A stretch of 17,303 nt of DNA from Bacillota bacterium (GCA_023409435.1 JAEYHP010000049.1:1-17303); one strand, 5' to 3'; shown: positions 1 through 7,645, counted from the first letter of the stretch. Numbers and translations: made by a program. The notes: generated by a model from the letters alone, not told the origin.

Positions 1-1
1 C

Positions 2-232
2 GATTACATCATCCCCACCGCGGTAGACGTCCCCAAGCTGGTGGTGGAAATGGTGAATAACCCCTATACGCACGGGCCGTACGGCGCGAAGGGTGCCGGC
101 GAGCTGCCGCTTGTAGGCGCTGCGCCCGCATACCTGGAAGCCGTGGAGTGCGCGCTGGGAGAGAATTTATCCCATATTCCGTTTTCCATTGAAGATACCA
201 TGAACGCCTTACAGGGAGGGAAGCGCATATGA
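2..232 (+). CDS. Molybdenum hydroxylase, molybdopterin-binding large subunit (C-terminal fragment)
   Basis: This is the last 76 residues of a xanthine dehydrogenase-family molybdopterin subunit; the start lies outside the window and the reading frame begins at base 2. The stretch GPYGAKGAGE is the family's C-terminal active-site segment, in which the final Glu is the catalytic base next to the molybdenum that helps hydroxylate a heterocycle or aldehyde. The protein would act in the cytoplasm as the largest part of a three-subunit complex. Its TGA stop overlaps the ATG of the 2Fe-2S subunit (ATGA at 229-232), so the two are translationally coupled. The gene order large, small, medium is seen in several clostridial hydroxylases. 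The substrate cannot be told from this fragment; purine, nicotinate-type and aromatic acyl-CoA enzymes are all possible. Confidence 0.9.
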   Translation, partial: DYIIPTAVDVPKLVVEMVNNPYTHGPYGAKGAGELPLVGAAPAYLEAVECALGENLSHIPFSIEDTMNALQGGKRI

Positions 233-696
233 TTCGGTTTACGTTGAACGGGCAGGAAGTCGTCTCCAAAGCGAAAGCAAGCGAAAGGCTGCTGGACGTA
301 TTGCGTTCGGAATTTTCCAACACCGGCGTCAAGTGCGGCTGCAAGGAAGGCGAATGCGGCGCGTGCTCCGTCATACTCGACGGTCAGCTCGCAAACTCCT
401 GCATGGTGGCGATGGGCAGTATCGCGGACAGCGAGGTCGTGACAATCGAGGGGTATGCGAAGACGGAGCGCTTCCAGGTGCTGGACCGCGCTTATGCTTC
501 TGTCAGCGCGGTGCAGTGCGGGTTCTGCATTCCCGGCATGGTGCTGGCATCAGAATGTATCCTGAATAAAAACCCCAACCCCACCGAGGAAGAAATCAGG
601 GACGGCATATCCGGCAACCTCTGCCGCTGCACGGGTTACAACGCTATTGTAGAAGCGATTAAAATCGCCGCAAAGGAGGGCAACGGATTATGGTAA
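229..696 (+). CDS. Molybdenum hydroxylase 2Fe-2S subunit
   Basis: This 155-residue protein is the small electron-transfer subunit of a xanthine dehydrogenase/CO dehydrogenase-type hydroxylase. Two cluster sites are complete. The plant-type ferredoxin site uses C38, C43, C46 and C58 (GCKEGECGAC, then SC). The alpha-helical second site uses C97, C100, C132 and C134 (QCGFC and NLCRCTGY). Length and order match the stand-alone CoxS/XdhC/HcrC-like family. It would pass electrons from the molybdenum centre to the FAD subunit. It overlaps the upstream gene by 4 bases and the downstream gene by 7 bases, indicating one operon. All eight Cys ligands are present, so it should be functional. Confidence 0.95.
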   Translation: MIRFTLNGQEVVSKAKASERLLDVLRSEFSNTGVKCGCKEGECGACSVILDGQLANSCMVAMGSIADSEVVTIEGYAKTERFQVLDRAYASVSAVQCGFCIPGMVLASECILNKNPNPTEEEIRDGISGNLCRCTGYNAIVEAIKIAAKEGNGLW

Positions 697-1508
697 ACGG
701 ATATACTCCCGCAACCCTACGTGAAGCGCTCGAACTCCGGGCAAAAGAGGCCGTGACCCTTTATGCGGGCGGCACGGATCTGATGCTGGACGCGGACGAG
801 GACGCAAACTACCTGTTCCTGAATAAGCTTGCGGAATTGAAGCGGATCACCGTATCGGGCGGTTATGTACGCATCGGCGCGGCCTGCACCTATACGAAGG
901 TTTTGGAAAGCCCGCTTGTGCCGGAGCTTTTGCGCCGGGCGATCTCTGAAATCGCGGCCCCGGCCATCCGCAACCTTGGCACGCTGGGCGGAAACCTCTG
1001 CAATGCTTCCCCCAAGGCGGACGGCGCGCTAGCCCTGTTTGCCGCAAATGCAGAAGTAAAGCTAAGCAGCGAAGACGGAGAGCGCACGCTGCCCATACGG
1101 GAATTTTACTTGGGGCGCAACAAAACTGTGCTGCAGCCAGACGAGCTGCTTACCGAAATACTCTTACCGGACCACGGGCTTGAAAACTACTATTTCAAAA
1201 AGATTGGTGCGCGCAACGCGCTTGCGATCTCCCGCGTGGCGTTTGCGGGCGTTATGCAAATAGAAAACAGCATCATTCGCGCATGCACCGCCGCCTTTGG
1301 CGCGGTGATGGACGTGACGCTGGTACGCCCTGAAATCGATGCGATGCTCTTAGGAAAAACCATAGCGGAAGCGAAAACGCTTAAGGAAGAATACCTGAAA
1401 CGTTACGAGCAGGAGATCAAGCCCATCCGCGGCAGGGTTTCCGCAGAATACCGCAAGACGGTCTGCATGAATCTGCTTCTAGACTTTTTGGAGGCAAACG
1501 GGATATAG
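690..1508 (+). CDS. Molybdenum hydroxylase FAD-binding subunit
   Basis: This 272-residue protein is the medium subunit that carries FAD in molybdenum hydroxylases. The first FAD loop, AGGTDLM, is at residues 26-32. The second, TLGGNLCNASPKAD, is at 98-111, preceded by the typical IRNLG. The C-terminal third fits the CO dehydrogenase flavoprotein C-terminal domain. A strong Shine-Dalgarno site (AAAGGAGGG, 672-680) lies inside the end of the upstream gene and fixes the ATG at 690. It is the last gene of the hydroxylase operon in view. At 272 residues it is slightly short for the family but ends in a normal helix, with no sign of truncation. Substrate unknown. Confidence 0.93.
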   Translation: MVNGYTPATLREALELRAKEAVTLYAGGTDLMLDADEDANYLFLNKLAELKRITVSGGYVRIGAACTYTKVLESPLVPELLRRAISEIAAPAIRNLGTLGGNLCNASPKADGALALFAANAEVKLSSEDGERTLPIREFYLGRNKTVLQPDELLTEILLPDHGLENYYFKKIGARNALAISRVAFAGVMQIENSIIRACTAAFGAVMDVTLVRPEIDAMLLGKTIAEAKTLKEEYLKRYEQEIKPIRGRVSAEYRKTVCMNLLLDFLEANGI

Positions 1509-1523
1509 GAGCATGGGATGAAA

Positions 1524-1537
1524 TAAATTGCAATTTA
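1524..1537. repeat. Perfect 14-bp palindrome taaattgcaattta
   Basis: A perfect 14-base palindrome sits 15 bases after the stop of the FAD subunit gene and 11 bases before the start of the broken gene. It is loosely enclosed by catggg (1512-1517) and cccatg (1538-1543). It could be an operator or a weak hairpin; there is no T-run to make it a terminator. Confidence 0.5.
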
Positions 1538-1548
1538 CCCATGAGTCT

Positions 1549-2076
1549 ATGAGTGAACGACAGTTGATGGTTTGGAACACTCTTTTGGGAATGTCCAATA
1601 TCAACTGTCGTTTTCTGTATACTCCTGCCGCCAAGGGGATGAGGTACGACATCTTTTTTGCAAGGCCGTTGCCTCCGAGATAAGAGGATGGACATATGTT
1701 GAGACTCCGAAAGACGCCGACAAACTATTAGAAAATGCCTATTCTTTTCACGATTCGGTACTAAAAACAGCAAATTATACGAGCGGCGCTTATGTTGATT
1801 CTGACCGCTCCATGTATCCTATGGATGACATTCGGCAAGTGACCATGTGCTTTGACAGCCAATGGTGCGACACAATCGAAATGGTATTTGAAGGCGTAAC
1901 CGCTTTCAATTTGCGACCGACAGGAGACTAACTATACGGCCAATATTTTTGAAGCCTCACTCATTATTAAGGATTCATCCATATTCTTTTGCGACGATGG
2001 AATGCAAGAATGGGATGAAGATTATGGAGGTACTTGGATAACCGCATATAGTTTGCGCTGGCGTTTTGCGCGATAG
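1549..2076 (+). pseudogene. Broken hypothetical gene with two compensating frameshifts
   Basis: No single frame carries this gene, but three pieces join into one sensible protein of about 175 residues. Piece 1 (from ATG 1549) starts MSERQLMVWNTLLG and reads to PLPP near 1677. One base appears to be missing there, and the sense continues in another frame as EIRGWTYVETPKDADK and on through AYSFHDSVLK and FEGVTAFNLRPTGD, with a stop at 1929-1931. One extra base at about 1929 (gac-t-aac) shifts back, and the original frame continues as NYTANIFEASLIIKD to WITAYSLRWRFAR, stopping at 2074-2076. I do not recognise a named family. The region is visibly more AT-rich than its neighbours. It may be a decayed gene of foreign origin, or an intact gene with two sequencing errors. 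Confidence 0.65.
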
Positions 2077-2139
2077 TCTGCGCTTCATGGAAATTCATCT
2101 GTTCTCTCAAGGGATAGAACCGCATCCGCGCGCGCTCAT

Positions 2140-2889
2140 TCATCCGCCGATCTGTACCAGCATGCCTTCTTTGAGCAGAATTTGCTCGAAGGTGGCCAGA
2201 TCCTCTTCGTGCAGCTGCTTCAACCCCGCATACTCATAGCGGATGCCCAGCCTCTGGTACTTGCTTTCCCCCATTTGGTGGAAGGGCAGCAGGTGGACCT
2301 CCTTCGCACCTTGGGCCTTTAAAAGCTCCGCAAAGCCATACATATCTTCTTTGGAATCATTGTACCCCGGTATGACGGGAATGCGGATGATTGTGTGCAC
2401 GCCGGATGCAAACGCGCTGCGGATGTTTTGGAGAATCAGCGCATTCCCTGTGCCCGTGCCCTGCCGATGGGCATCTTCGTCATAATGCTTGAGGTCGATA
2501 TGCACAAAATCAAACAGGCGGAGCATGTCTATAAACGCCGCGGCGGGGATATGGGCCGCCGTTTCTATGGCTACGTTTATGCCTGCAGCATGCAGCGCGC
2601 CGCAAAGTGCGCGCACAAATTCCGGGTGCAGAAGCGGCTCGCCGCCCGTAAGCGTTACGCCGCCGCCGCTGGTGTCGTAAAAGGCTTTGTCCTTGACAAG
2701 CTCCGCCACCAGCTCGTTTATCGTATACTCCCGCGCGTTGCTGTGCTGCGGGTCGAGATGAATGGGCTGCGATTCGGGGTTGGCGCACCATTTGCAATGG
2801 AGATTGCAGCCCTGAAAGAATACGTTGGTGCGTATCCCTGCGCCGTCATGCAAAGAAAATCTTTGGATATTGAATATGGGAGCTTTCAT
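2140..2889 (-). CDS. Glycyl radical enzyme activase, short form without ferredoxin insert (YbiY-like)
   Basis: This radical-SAM protein (249 residues from the chosen start) would abstract a hydrogen from the glycine of a glycyl radical enzyme, using S-adenosylmethionine and a [4Fe-4S] cluster. Cluster ligands are C28, C32 and C35 (GCNLHCKWC), after the family opening FNIQRFSLHDGAGIRT; the SAM-binding GGEP is at 82-85. Only about 20 residues separate C35 from the next conserved segment, so the eight-Cys ferredoxin insert of YbiY/PflC-type activases is missing, as in PflA. The C-terminal HLLPFHQMGESKY resembles YbiY as I remember it. ATG 2889 is chosen because GGAGG (2900-2904, minus strand) lies 10 bases upstream and the family begins here; ATG 2916 or 2958 would add unrelated residues. 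It follows the lactonase gene on the same strand and may serve the YbiW-like enzyme across the divergent promoter. Confidence 0.93.
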   Translation of the reverse strand: MKAPIFNIQRFSLHDGAGIRTNVFFQGCNLHCKWCANPESQPIHLDPQHSNAREYTINELVAELVKDKAFYDTSGGGVTLTGGEPLLHPEFVRALCGALHAAGINVAIETAAHIPAAAFIDMLRLFDFVHIDLKHYDEDAHRQGTGTGNALILQNIRSAFASGVHTIIRIPVIPGYNDSKEDMYGFAELLKAQGAKEVHLLPFHQMGESKYQRLGIRYEYAGLKQLHEEDLATFEQILLKEGMLVQIGG

Positions 2890-2915
2890 GGGCGGGATAC
2901 CTCCATGCGCGTTCA

Positions 2916-4007
2916 TTAGCCCAGATCGGCGATGTGCACCGCAGTAACCGAGCCGCACGCGGTTCTTGTTACTTCGTGCAGCGCACCGCTTTGGGTATCA
3001 ATCGCAAACACCACAAGGTCGTGGCTTTCCTGGTGTCCCACAATCAAGTAATCTCCCGCGGGCGTGATATTGAAATCCCTGGGGATGCGGCCACCCGTTT
3101 TTTTGACATGCAGCAGCGTGAGCAAGCCGTTTTCGCCGACGCGGTAGACGGCGATGCTGTCGTGCCCCCGGTTGGAAGCATACAGCAGCCTGCCGTTGGG
3201 ATGAAGCCGGATACAGGCGGCAATGCTCTCCGCGCCATCCCTTTCGGGCAGCGTGGAGATGGTTTGCAGTAACTTAGCGGCGCCGCTTTGTTCATCGTAC
3301 TCGTACACGCATACCGCATTGCCCAATTCGGCAACCAGGTACATCCGCCGCCCGGATTCATCGAACACGCACAGCCTGGGTCCCAGGCCCGGCGCTGTGC
3401 GAATGACCGGGCCGGGGGTCAGGTGCCCGTTTTGCCAGTCGGCGCCATATACCTTTATTTCGTCTGTGCCCAAATCCACCGCCAGCACATGCGCTCCGGA
3501 TGTGTCTGTGAGCAGCTGGTGTACATGCGGCTCGCGCTGCCGGAGGGGGTTCGGGCCGCTGCCATAGTGCTGGAAAAAGCACGAGGGGCGGCCGATGCTG
3601 TGATCCGCCCCGATGGGAAATACGCACAGGCTTCCGCCGCTGTAATTGGCGGCCATCAGATATCGCCCGCAGGAGCTGAAAGCCAGGTTGCAGGCGTCCT
3701 CGCCGTGGGTTGCCTGCCGGTTTAAAAGGCGCAGCGTACCGCTTTTTGTATCCAGCTCGTAGGAAGAGACAGCGGCCGAAGGGAGGCCGCTGTATTCTTT
3801 TAGCTCATTGACGGTATATAAGTTTTGTCCATTCGGATGCAGCGCAAGGTAGGAGGGGTTGGGGGCGTCGCAGCTTGAAAGCTTTGTAAGGTCCCCTTTT
3901 TCATTGAGACGAAACACGCAGATGCCTTCGCCGCGGGCCTCTACCAGCTCGCCCGTACCCAGGCGGATTGCCTCCGTATAGCTTCCGGTAAACACAAAGG
4001 TGCTCAT
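2916..4007 (-). CDS. Lactonase-family beta-propeller protein (6-phosphogluconolactonase-like)
   Basis: This 363-residue protein belongs to the seven-bladed propeller lactonases (the YbhE/Pgl type), cytosolic enzymes that hydrolyse sugar lactones such as 6-phosphogluconolactone. Family landmarks are PSYLALHPNG (51-60), PHVHQ (160-164), VDLGTDEIKVY (177-187), GPRL (209-212), YASNRGHDSI (276-285) and PRDFNI (309-314). The usual GPRH is GPRL here, so one conserved His is changed. There is no signal peptide. A GGGGAGG-type ribosome site lies about 10 bases before the ATG. Its stop is within 27 bases of the activase start, so the two share a transcript from the promoter at 4110-4138. True substrate unknown; many family members are annotated as 6-phosphogluconolactonase without proof. 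Confidence 0.9.
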   Translation of the reverse strand: MSTFVFTGSYTEAIRLGTGELVEARGEGICVFRLNEKGDLTKLSSCDAPNPSYLALHPNGQNLYTVNELKEYSGLPSAAVSSYELDTKSGTLRLLNRQATHGEDACNLAFSSCGRYLMAANYSGGSLCVFPIGADHSIGRPSCFFQHYGSGPNPLRQREPHVHQLLTDTSGAHVLAVDLGTDEIKVYGADWQNGHLTPGPVIRTAPGLGPRLCVFDESGRRMYLVAELGNAVCVYEYDEQSGAAKLLQTISTLPERDGAESIAACIRLHPNGRLLYASNRGHDSIAVYRVGENGLLTLLHVKKTGGRIPRDFNITPAGDYLIVGHQESHDLVVFAIDTQSGALHEVTRTACGSVTAVHIADLG

Positions 4008-4036
4008 GGCGCTACATCCTCCCCAAGTATATAGTG

Positions 4037-4134
4037 ACAGATCGCATATGCCGCGCAGATGGTGAAATTACGTTTTCGCAACACTCGGGTATACCCTTAT
4101 GCCCCCTTTATTGTATAGGAAGAATACGATCTGT
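4037..4134. repeat. Inverted repeat acagatcgYat pair flanking the minus-strand promoter
   Basis: The copy acagatcgcat at 4037-4047 is matched in inverse orientation by atacgatctgt at 4124-4134 (10 of 11 positions). One copy touches the -35 box of the lactonase promoter; the other lies in its transcribed leader. This spacing suits a pair of operator half-sites or a looping repressor. That reading is inference from position. Confidence 0.4.
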
Positions 4135-4138
4135 GCAA
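4110..4138 (-). promoter_or_regulatory. Promoter for the lactonase-activase pair
   Basis: Read on the minus strand, TTGCAC (4138-4133) and TACAAT (4115-4110) are separated by exactly 17 bases, a good sigma-70/sigma-A promoter. Transcription would begin near 4103 and give a leader of about 95 bases. Confidence 0.65.
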
Positions 4139-4161
4139 TGTTGTTTTATTTCATTCGTAAT

Positions 4162-4197
4162 AATAATTATATTCAAATGAAAATAATTATTTTTCAT
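4162..4197. promoter_or_regulatory. AT-rich operator candidate between divergent promoters
   Basis: The arms atgaaaa (4177-4183) and ttttcat (4191-4197) form an inverted repeat around a 7-base centre. The 9-mer aataattat occurs at 4162-4170 and again at 4182-4190, exactly two helical turns apart. The block ends 3 bases before the -35 of the kinase promoter, where a repressor or activator would be expected. The DeoR-type protein encoded downstream is the obvious candidate, but nothing in the sequence proves it. Confidence 0.5.
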
Positions 4198-4200
4198 ATG

Positions 4201-4230
4201 TTGACTCGCATTGGCTTGCGCACATATAAT
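4201..4230 (+). promoter_or_regulatory. Promoter for the kinase-GRE1-DeoR operon
   Basis: TTGACT (4201-4206) and a perfect TATAAT (4225-4230) are 18 bases apart, the best promoter in the window. The expected start near 4237 leaves a leader of about 65 bases before the kinase ATG. Confidence 0.75.
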
Positions 4231-4302
4231 AAAAGCGTAAAAGAGCGTATCATACAACGCATTCACACGATCAACCACAAATCCCATGCGCGGAGGAACG
4301 CC

Positions 4303-5244
4303 ATGCACGAGAAGTACAGTATTGGCATCGATGCCGGCGGAACAAAGGTTGCCTATGGCCTTTTTGACGTCCACGGCACGCTTTTGGACAGAATTCAGCA
4401 CCCGACTGACGCCGATGCGGACGGTCCTTCTTTTTCAGATCGAGTCATAGAAGGCATTCATACCCTTGCACAAAAGAATAATGTTGCCGTGGACGCGCTT
4501 GCAGGCGTCGGCATCTGCATGCCTTCCTTCATCCTCTACGAAGAAGGGCGCATCCTGATGACCTCGGCCATGCCGGGCATCAAGGATTTTCCCATGCGGG
4601 ATTACCTGCAGCAGCGCCTGCCTGTCCGGGTGGTGTTGGATAACGACAGCAATGCGGCGGCGCTGGCGGAATACCGCCATGGCGCGGGGCGCGGCAGCAA
4701 GCACATGGTGTATGTGGCGGTCGGCACGGGCCTGGGCAGCGGCATTATTATCAACGGCAAGCTGTTCCAGGGCTCTTACGGCTGGGCGGGGGAATGCGGG
4801 CATATGCTCGCCACGCCGGACGAGGGGATACTCTGCGGCTGCGAAAACCGCGGGTGCTTCATGTCCTACGCGTCGGGAAGGTACATGCACGAACATCTTA
4901 AAGTAAGGCTGGAAAATGGAGCAAAAAGCATACTCGCGGGCGGCCCGCTCAACGGCGAATATGTGCTTGCGGCATATTACAAGGGCGACGCGCTGGCTAT
5001 CGAGATCGTGGATCAGATGGCGCATTATATCGCGGTATGCATATTCAACCTGTACCAGATGCTCAACATCAACACGTTCGTATTCGGCGGCGGGCTTGTC
5101 TGCTTTGGCGACGCGCTTTTTGGCAAGGTGCGCAAGGAGTTTGACAGCTACAACCATTTATCGCTGCCGGTTTATTTTAAAACGGCGGAGCTTCAGCAGA
5201 ATTTCGGCATCATAGGCGCCGCGGAATTCATTAGAGAGGTGTAA
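4303..5244 (+). CDS. ROK-family sugar kinase
   Basis: This 313-residue protein is a ROK kinase, which transfers phosphate from ATP to a sugar hydroxyl in the cytoplasm. The phosphate loop DAGGTK is at 10-15, the catalytic Asp is D115 within LDNDSNAA, and GTGLGSG is at 141-147. The ROK zinc site is H167, C178, C180 and C185 (GECGHM and CGCENRGC), slightly divergent from CGCGxxGC. There is no N-terminal DNA-binding domain, so it is a kinase rather than a ROK repressor. The ATG at 4303 has GGAGG at 4292-4296; an upstream in-frame ATG at 4099 would run through the promoter. The TAA stop is 1 base before the TTG of the YbiW-like enzyme, so the two are coupled. I infer it phosphorylates the substrate that this enzyme then opens, for example an anhydrohexitol. 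Confidence 0.93.
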   Translation: MHEKYSIGIDAGGTKVAYGLFDVHGTLLDRIQHPTDADADGPSFSDRVIEGIHTLAQKNNVAVDALAGVGICMPSFILYEEGRILMTSAMPGIKDFPMRDYLQQRLPVRVVLDNDSNAAALAEYRHGAGRGSKHMVYVAVGTGLGSGIIINGKLFQGSYGWAGECGHMLATPDEGILCGCENRGCFMSYASGRYMHEHLKVRLENGAKSILAGGPLNGEYVLAAYYKGDALAIEIVDQMAHYIAVCIFNLYQMLNINTFVFGGGLVCFGDALFGKVRKEFDSYNHLSLPVYFKTAELQQNFGIIGAAEFIREV

Positions 5245-5245
5245 A

Positions 5246-7645
5246 TTGGAACAGTACTTCGGGACGCTCAACCCCCGTACCGCCGCCATCCGTGGGCGGC
5301 TGCTCGACATACAGCCCACCGTCTGCACAGAGCGTGCGCTGCTCACCACCGAAACCTACCGCGCGCATGAAATGGACCAGGTCGTTTTAAGGCGCGCCCA
5401 CATGCTCGATAACGTGCTGCGCAACATGTCCATCTATATCGATCCAGACGCGTTGCTCGTGGGCAACCAGGCCAGCGCGGACCGTGCCGCGCCCATATTC
5501 CCCGAGTACGCCATGGATTGGGTCGTTGCGGAACTCGACGAATTTGAAAAGCGCGACGGGGACCGCTTTACTATTTCCGAGGATAATAAGCGCGTATTAC
5601 GGGAGATTTACCCCTATTGGAAGGGCCGCACGCTGCAGGATAAGGGCTACGCGGCTTTTCCGGAGCAGGCACGCCTGTTTTACGACCTTGGCATCATCAA
5701 GACCGAGGGAAACATCACCTCGGGCGACGCGCACATCGCCGGGGACTACGGCCGTGTGCTGCGCGAGGGGCTTTCTGGCGTGCGCGGAAGGACGCTTGCG
5801 GCGCAATCCGCTCTGCAGCTGAGCAATTTTGAAGATTTAAAAAAGAGCTATTTTTATAAGGCCATACTCATTACGCTGGACGCGGTGGAAACCTACGCGC
5901 TGCGCTACGCGGAACTGGCGGAGCAGCAGGCCGGGTCGGCCGCGCCTGAGCGCGCAACGGAACTCAGGGAAATCGCCCGCATATGCCGCAAGGTACCTAT
6001 GCAGCCTGCCGAAACATTCCACGAGGCCTTGCAGTGCGTTTGGTTTCTCCATTTGATTTTGCAGATCGAGTCCAATGGCCATTCGCTCTCCTACGGGCGG
6101 TTCGATCAGTACGTGCTGCCGTATTACTTAAAGAGCAAGGCAGAGGGCATGACGCGGGAGCAGGCCTGCGAGCTGCTGGAAAACCTATGGCTGCGCACGT
6201 TTACCGTCAACAAAATACGCAGCTGGTCGCATACGCGATTTTCGGCTGGAAGCCCTCTGTACCAGAACGTTACGGTGGGGGGCCAGACGCCCGAAGGCGA
6301 GGACGCTGTCAACGAATTAAGTTATCTCGTGCTGCGCACGGTGGCGCGCTGCCACCTGCCCCAGCCCAACCTCACGGTGCGGTATCACAAGGGGCTCAGC
6401 GACGAGTTCATGCGCGAGTGCGTAGAGGTAATCCGCTGCGGGTTCGGCATGCCGGCGTTCAACAGCGATGAAATCATCATTCCTTCCTTTCTGGATCTGG
6501 GCGTCAAACGGGAGGACGCGTACAATTACAGCGCCATCGGCTGCGTGGAAGTGGCCGTGCCCGGCAAATGGGGGTACCGCTGCACGGGCATGAGCTTTTT
6601 AAACTTCCCAAAGACGCTCATGATCGCGCTCAATAACGGCGTGGACATCAGCAGCGGAAAGCGCGTTTGTGAGGGCATGGGGCATTTCCTCAACATGGAG
6701 CGCTTCGAGGACGTCATGCGCGCCTGGGATGCGTTCGTGCGCGAATTCTGCCGCCAGGCGGTGGTGCTGGACTCGTGCGCAGACCTGGTGCTGGAGCAGG
6801 AGGTGCCGGATATCCTTTGCTCGGCGCTCACGGACGATTGCATCGCCCGCGGCAAGCATCTCAAAGAGGGTGGCGCGGTATACGACTATATCAGCGATTT
6901 GCAGGTGGGCATCGCCAATCTGGGGGATTCGCTCGCCGCCATCAAAAAATGCGTGTATGAGGATAAGAGCGTCACGCGCAAACAGCTTTGGGACGCGCTG
7001 CTTACGGATTTTGCCGGGGAGGAAGGCGAGCGCATCCGCCAGCTGTTGCTCGCGGTGCCCAAGTACGGCAACGACGACGATTATGTGGACTCCCTTGTTG
7101 TAGAGGGCTACGACAGCTATATTGATGAGATCGCCAGGCATAAGAACACCCGCTTTGGGCGCGGACCCATCGGCGGCGGCTATTATGCGGGAACGTCTTC
7201 CATATCCGCCAATGTGCCGCAGGGCGCAGGCACCTGCGCCACGCCGGATGGCCGCCACGCGGGGGAACCGCTCGCCGAAGGGTGTTCGCCCACCCACAGC
7301 GCGGATACCAACGGCCCCACCAGCGTGTTTAAGTCCGTTTCCAAGCTGCGCACCGAAAAGATCACCGGCGGGGTGCTGCTCAACCAGAAAGTCTCGCCCT
7401 CCATGCTGACAAAGCCCAGGGAACGCGAAAAGCTGATACTGCTTTTGCGCACGTTCTTCAACGTCCTCCACGGCTTCCATGTGCAGTACAACGTGGTTTC
7501 CCGCGAGACGCTGCTGGATGCGCAGATCCATCCCGAAAACCATAAGGACCTGATCGTGCGCGTGGCCGGGTATTCTGCATTCTTCAACGTCCTTTCCCGG
7601 CAGACGCAGGATGATATTATCGCAAGAACGGAGCAGGTGCTATGA
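5246..7645 (+). CDS. Glycyl radical enzyme, YbiW-like (GRE1; candidate anhydroglucitol-6-phosphate lyase)
   Basis: This 799-residue cytosolic enzyme carries a glycine radical (G775 in VRVAGYSAFF) and a thiyl-forming catalytic C433 followed by E435 (IGCVEV), the signature of C-O-cleaving GREs. H163 (GDAHIA) and H279-S280 (NGHSLS) match substrate-binding positions of glycerol dehydratase. From memory it follows E. coli YbiW (about 810 residues) along its length: CTERA, GNQAS, APIFPEY, SEDNKRVL, SAGSPLYQNVT, GKWGYRCTGMSF and TGGVLLNQK. YbiW has been reported to ring-open 1,5-anhydroglucitol-6-phosphate to 1-deoxyfructose-6-phosphate. It is not a pyruvate formate-lyase, as the Cys-Cys pair is absent. 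Translation starts at TTG 5246, with GAGGT at 5236-5240. The stop overlaps the DeoR gene start (ATGA). No activase gene follows; the minus-strand activase at 2140-2889 is the likely partner. Confidence 0.93.
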   Translation: MEQYFGTLNPRTAAIRGRLLDIQPTVCTERALLTTETYRAHEMDQVVLRRAHMLDNVLRNMSIYIDPDALLVGNQASADRAAPIFPEYAMDWVVAELDEFEKRDGDRFTISEDNKRVLREIYPYWKGRTLQDKGYAAFPEQARLFYDLGIIKTEGNITSGDAHIAGDYGRVLREGLSGVRGRTLAAQSALQLSNFEDLKKSYFYKAILITLDAVETYALRYAELAEQQAGSAAPERATELREIARICRKVPMQPAETFHEALQCVWFLHLILQIESNGHSLSYGRFDQYVLPYYLKSKAEGMTREQACELLENLWLRTFTVNKIRSWSHTRFSAGSPLYQNVTVGGQTPEGEDAVNELSYLVLRTVARCHLPQPNLTVRYHKGLSDEFMRECVEVIRCGFGMPAFNSDEIIIPSFLDLGVKREDAYNYSAIGCVEVAVPGKWGYRCTGMSFLNFPKTLMIALNNGVDISSGKRVCEGMGHFLNMERFEDVMRAWDAFVREFCRQAVVLDSCADLVLEQEVPDILCSALTDDCIARGKHLKEGGAVYDYISDLQVGIANLGDSLAAIKKCVYEDKSVTRKQLWDALLTDFAGEEGERIRQLLLAVPKYGNDDDYVDSLVVEGYDSYIDEIARHKNTRFGRGPIGGGYYAGTSSISANVPQGAGTCATPDGRHAGEPLAEGCSPTHSADTNGPTSVFKSVSKLRTEKITGGVLLNQKVSPSMLTKPREREKLILLLRTFFNVLHGFHVQYNVVSRETLLDAQIHPENHKDLIVRVAGYSAFFNVLSRQTQDDIIARTEQVL

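Noticed and set aside
1560..1608. Inverted repeat acagttgat/atcaactgt as a terminator
   Set aside because: The loop is 31 bases, no proper T-run follows, and the repeat lies inside the coding sense of the broken gene; probably chance.
1572..1931. A 119-residue gene starting at ATG 1572
   Set aside because: The first 35 or so residues are the wrong-frame shadow of the real N-terminus; only the middle part is genuine, so it is treated as one segment of the frameshifted gene.
2077..2139. Terminator between the broken gene and the activase gene
   Set aside because: The stretch is GC-rich at one end, but I found no stem with a T-run on either strand.
2890..2958. Longer start sites (2958 or 2916) for the minus-strand activase
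   Set aside because: The added residues do not fit the family and overlap the lactonase end; GGAGG at 2900-2904 supports the start at 2889. ATG 2916 does overlap the lactonase stop, so it is not fully excluded.
4099..4302. Upstream in-frame extension of the ROK kinase from ATG 4099
   Set aside because: It would translate through the promoter and operator region, is not ROK-like, and the ATG at 4303 has its own GGAGG and begins the family motif.
6599..7543. Long open frame (314 residues) antisense to GRE1
   Set aside because: It mirrors the coding pattern of the GRE gene, shows no recognisable motif and has no supporting ribosome site; the same applies to 4435-5157, 9562-10095 and 12580-13317 on the minus strand.
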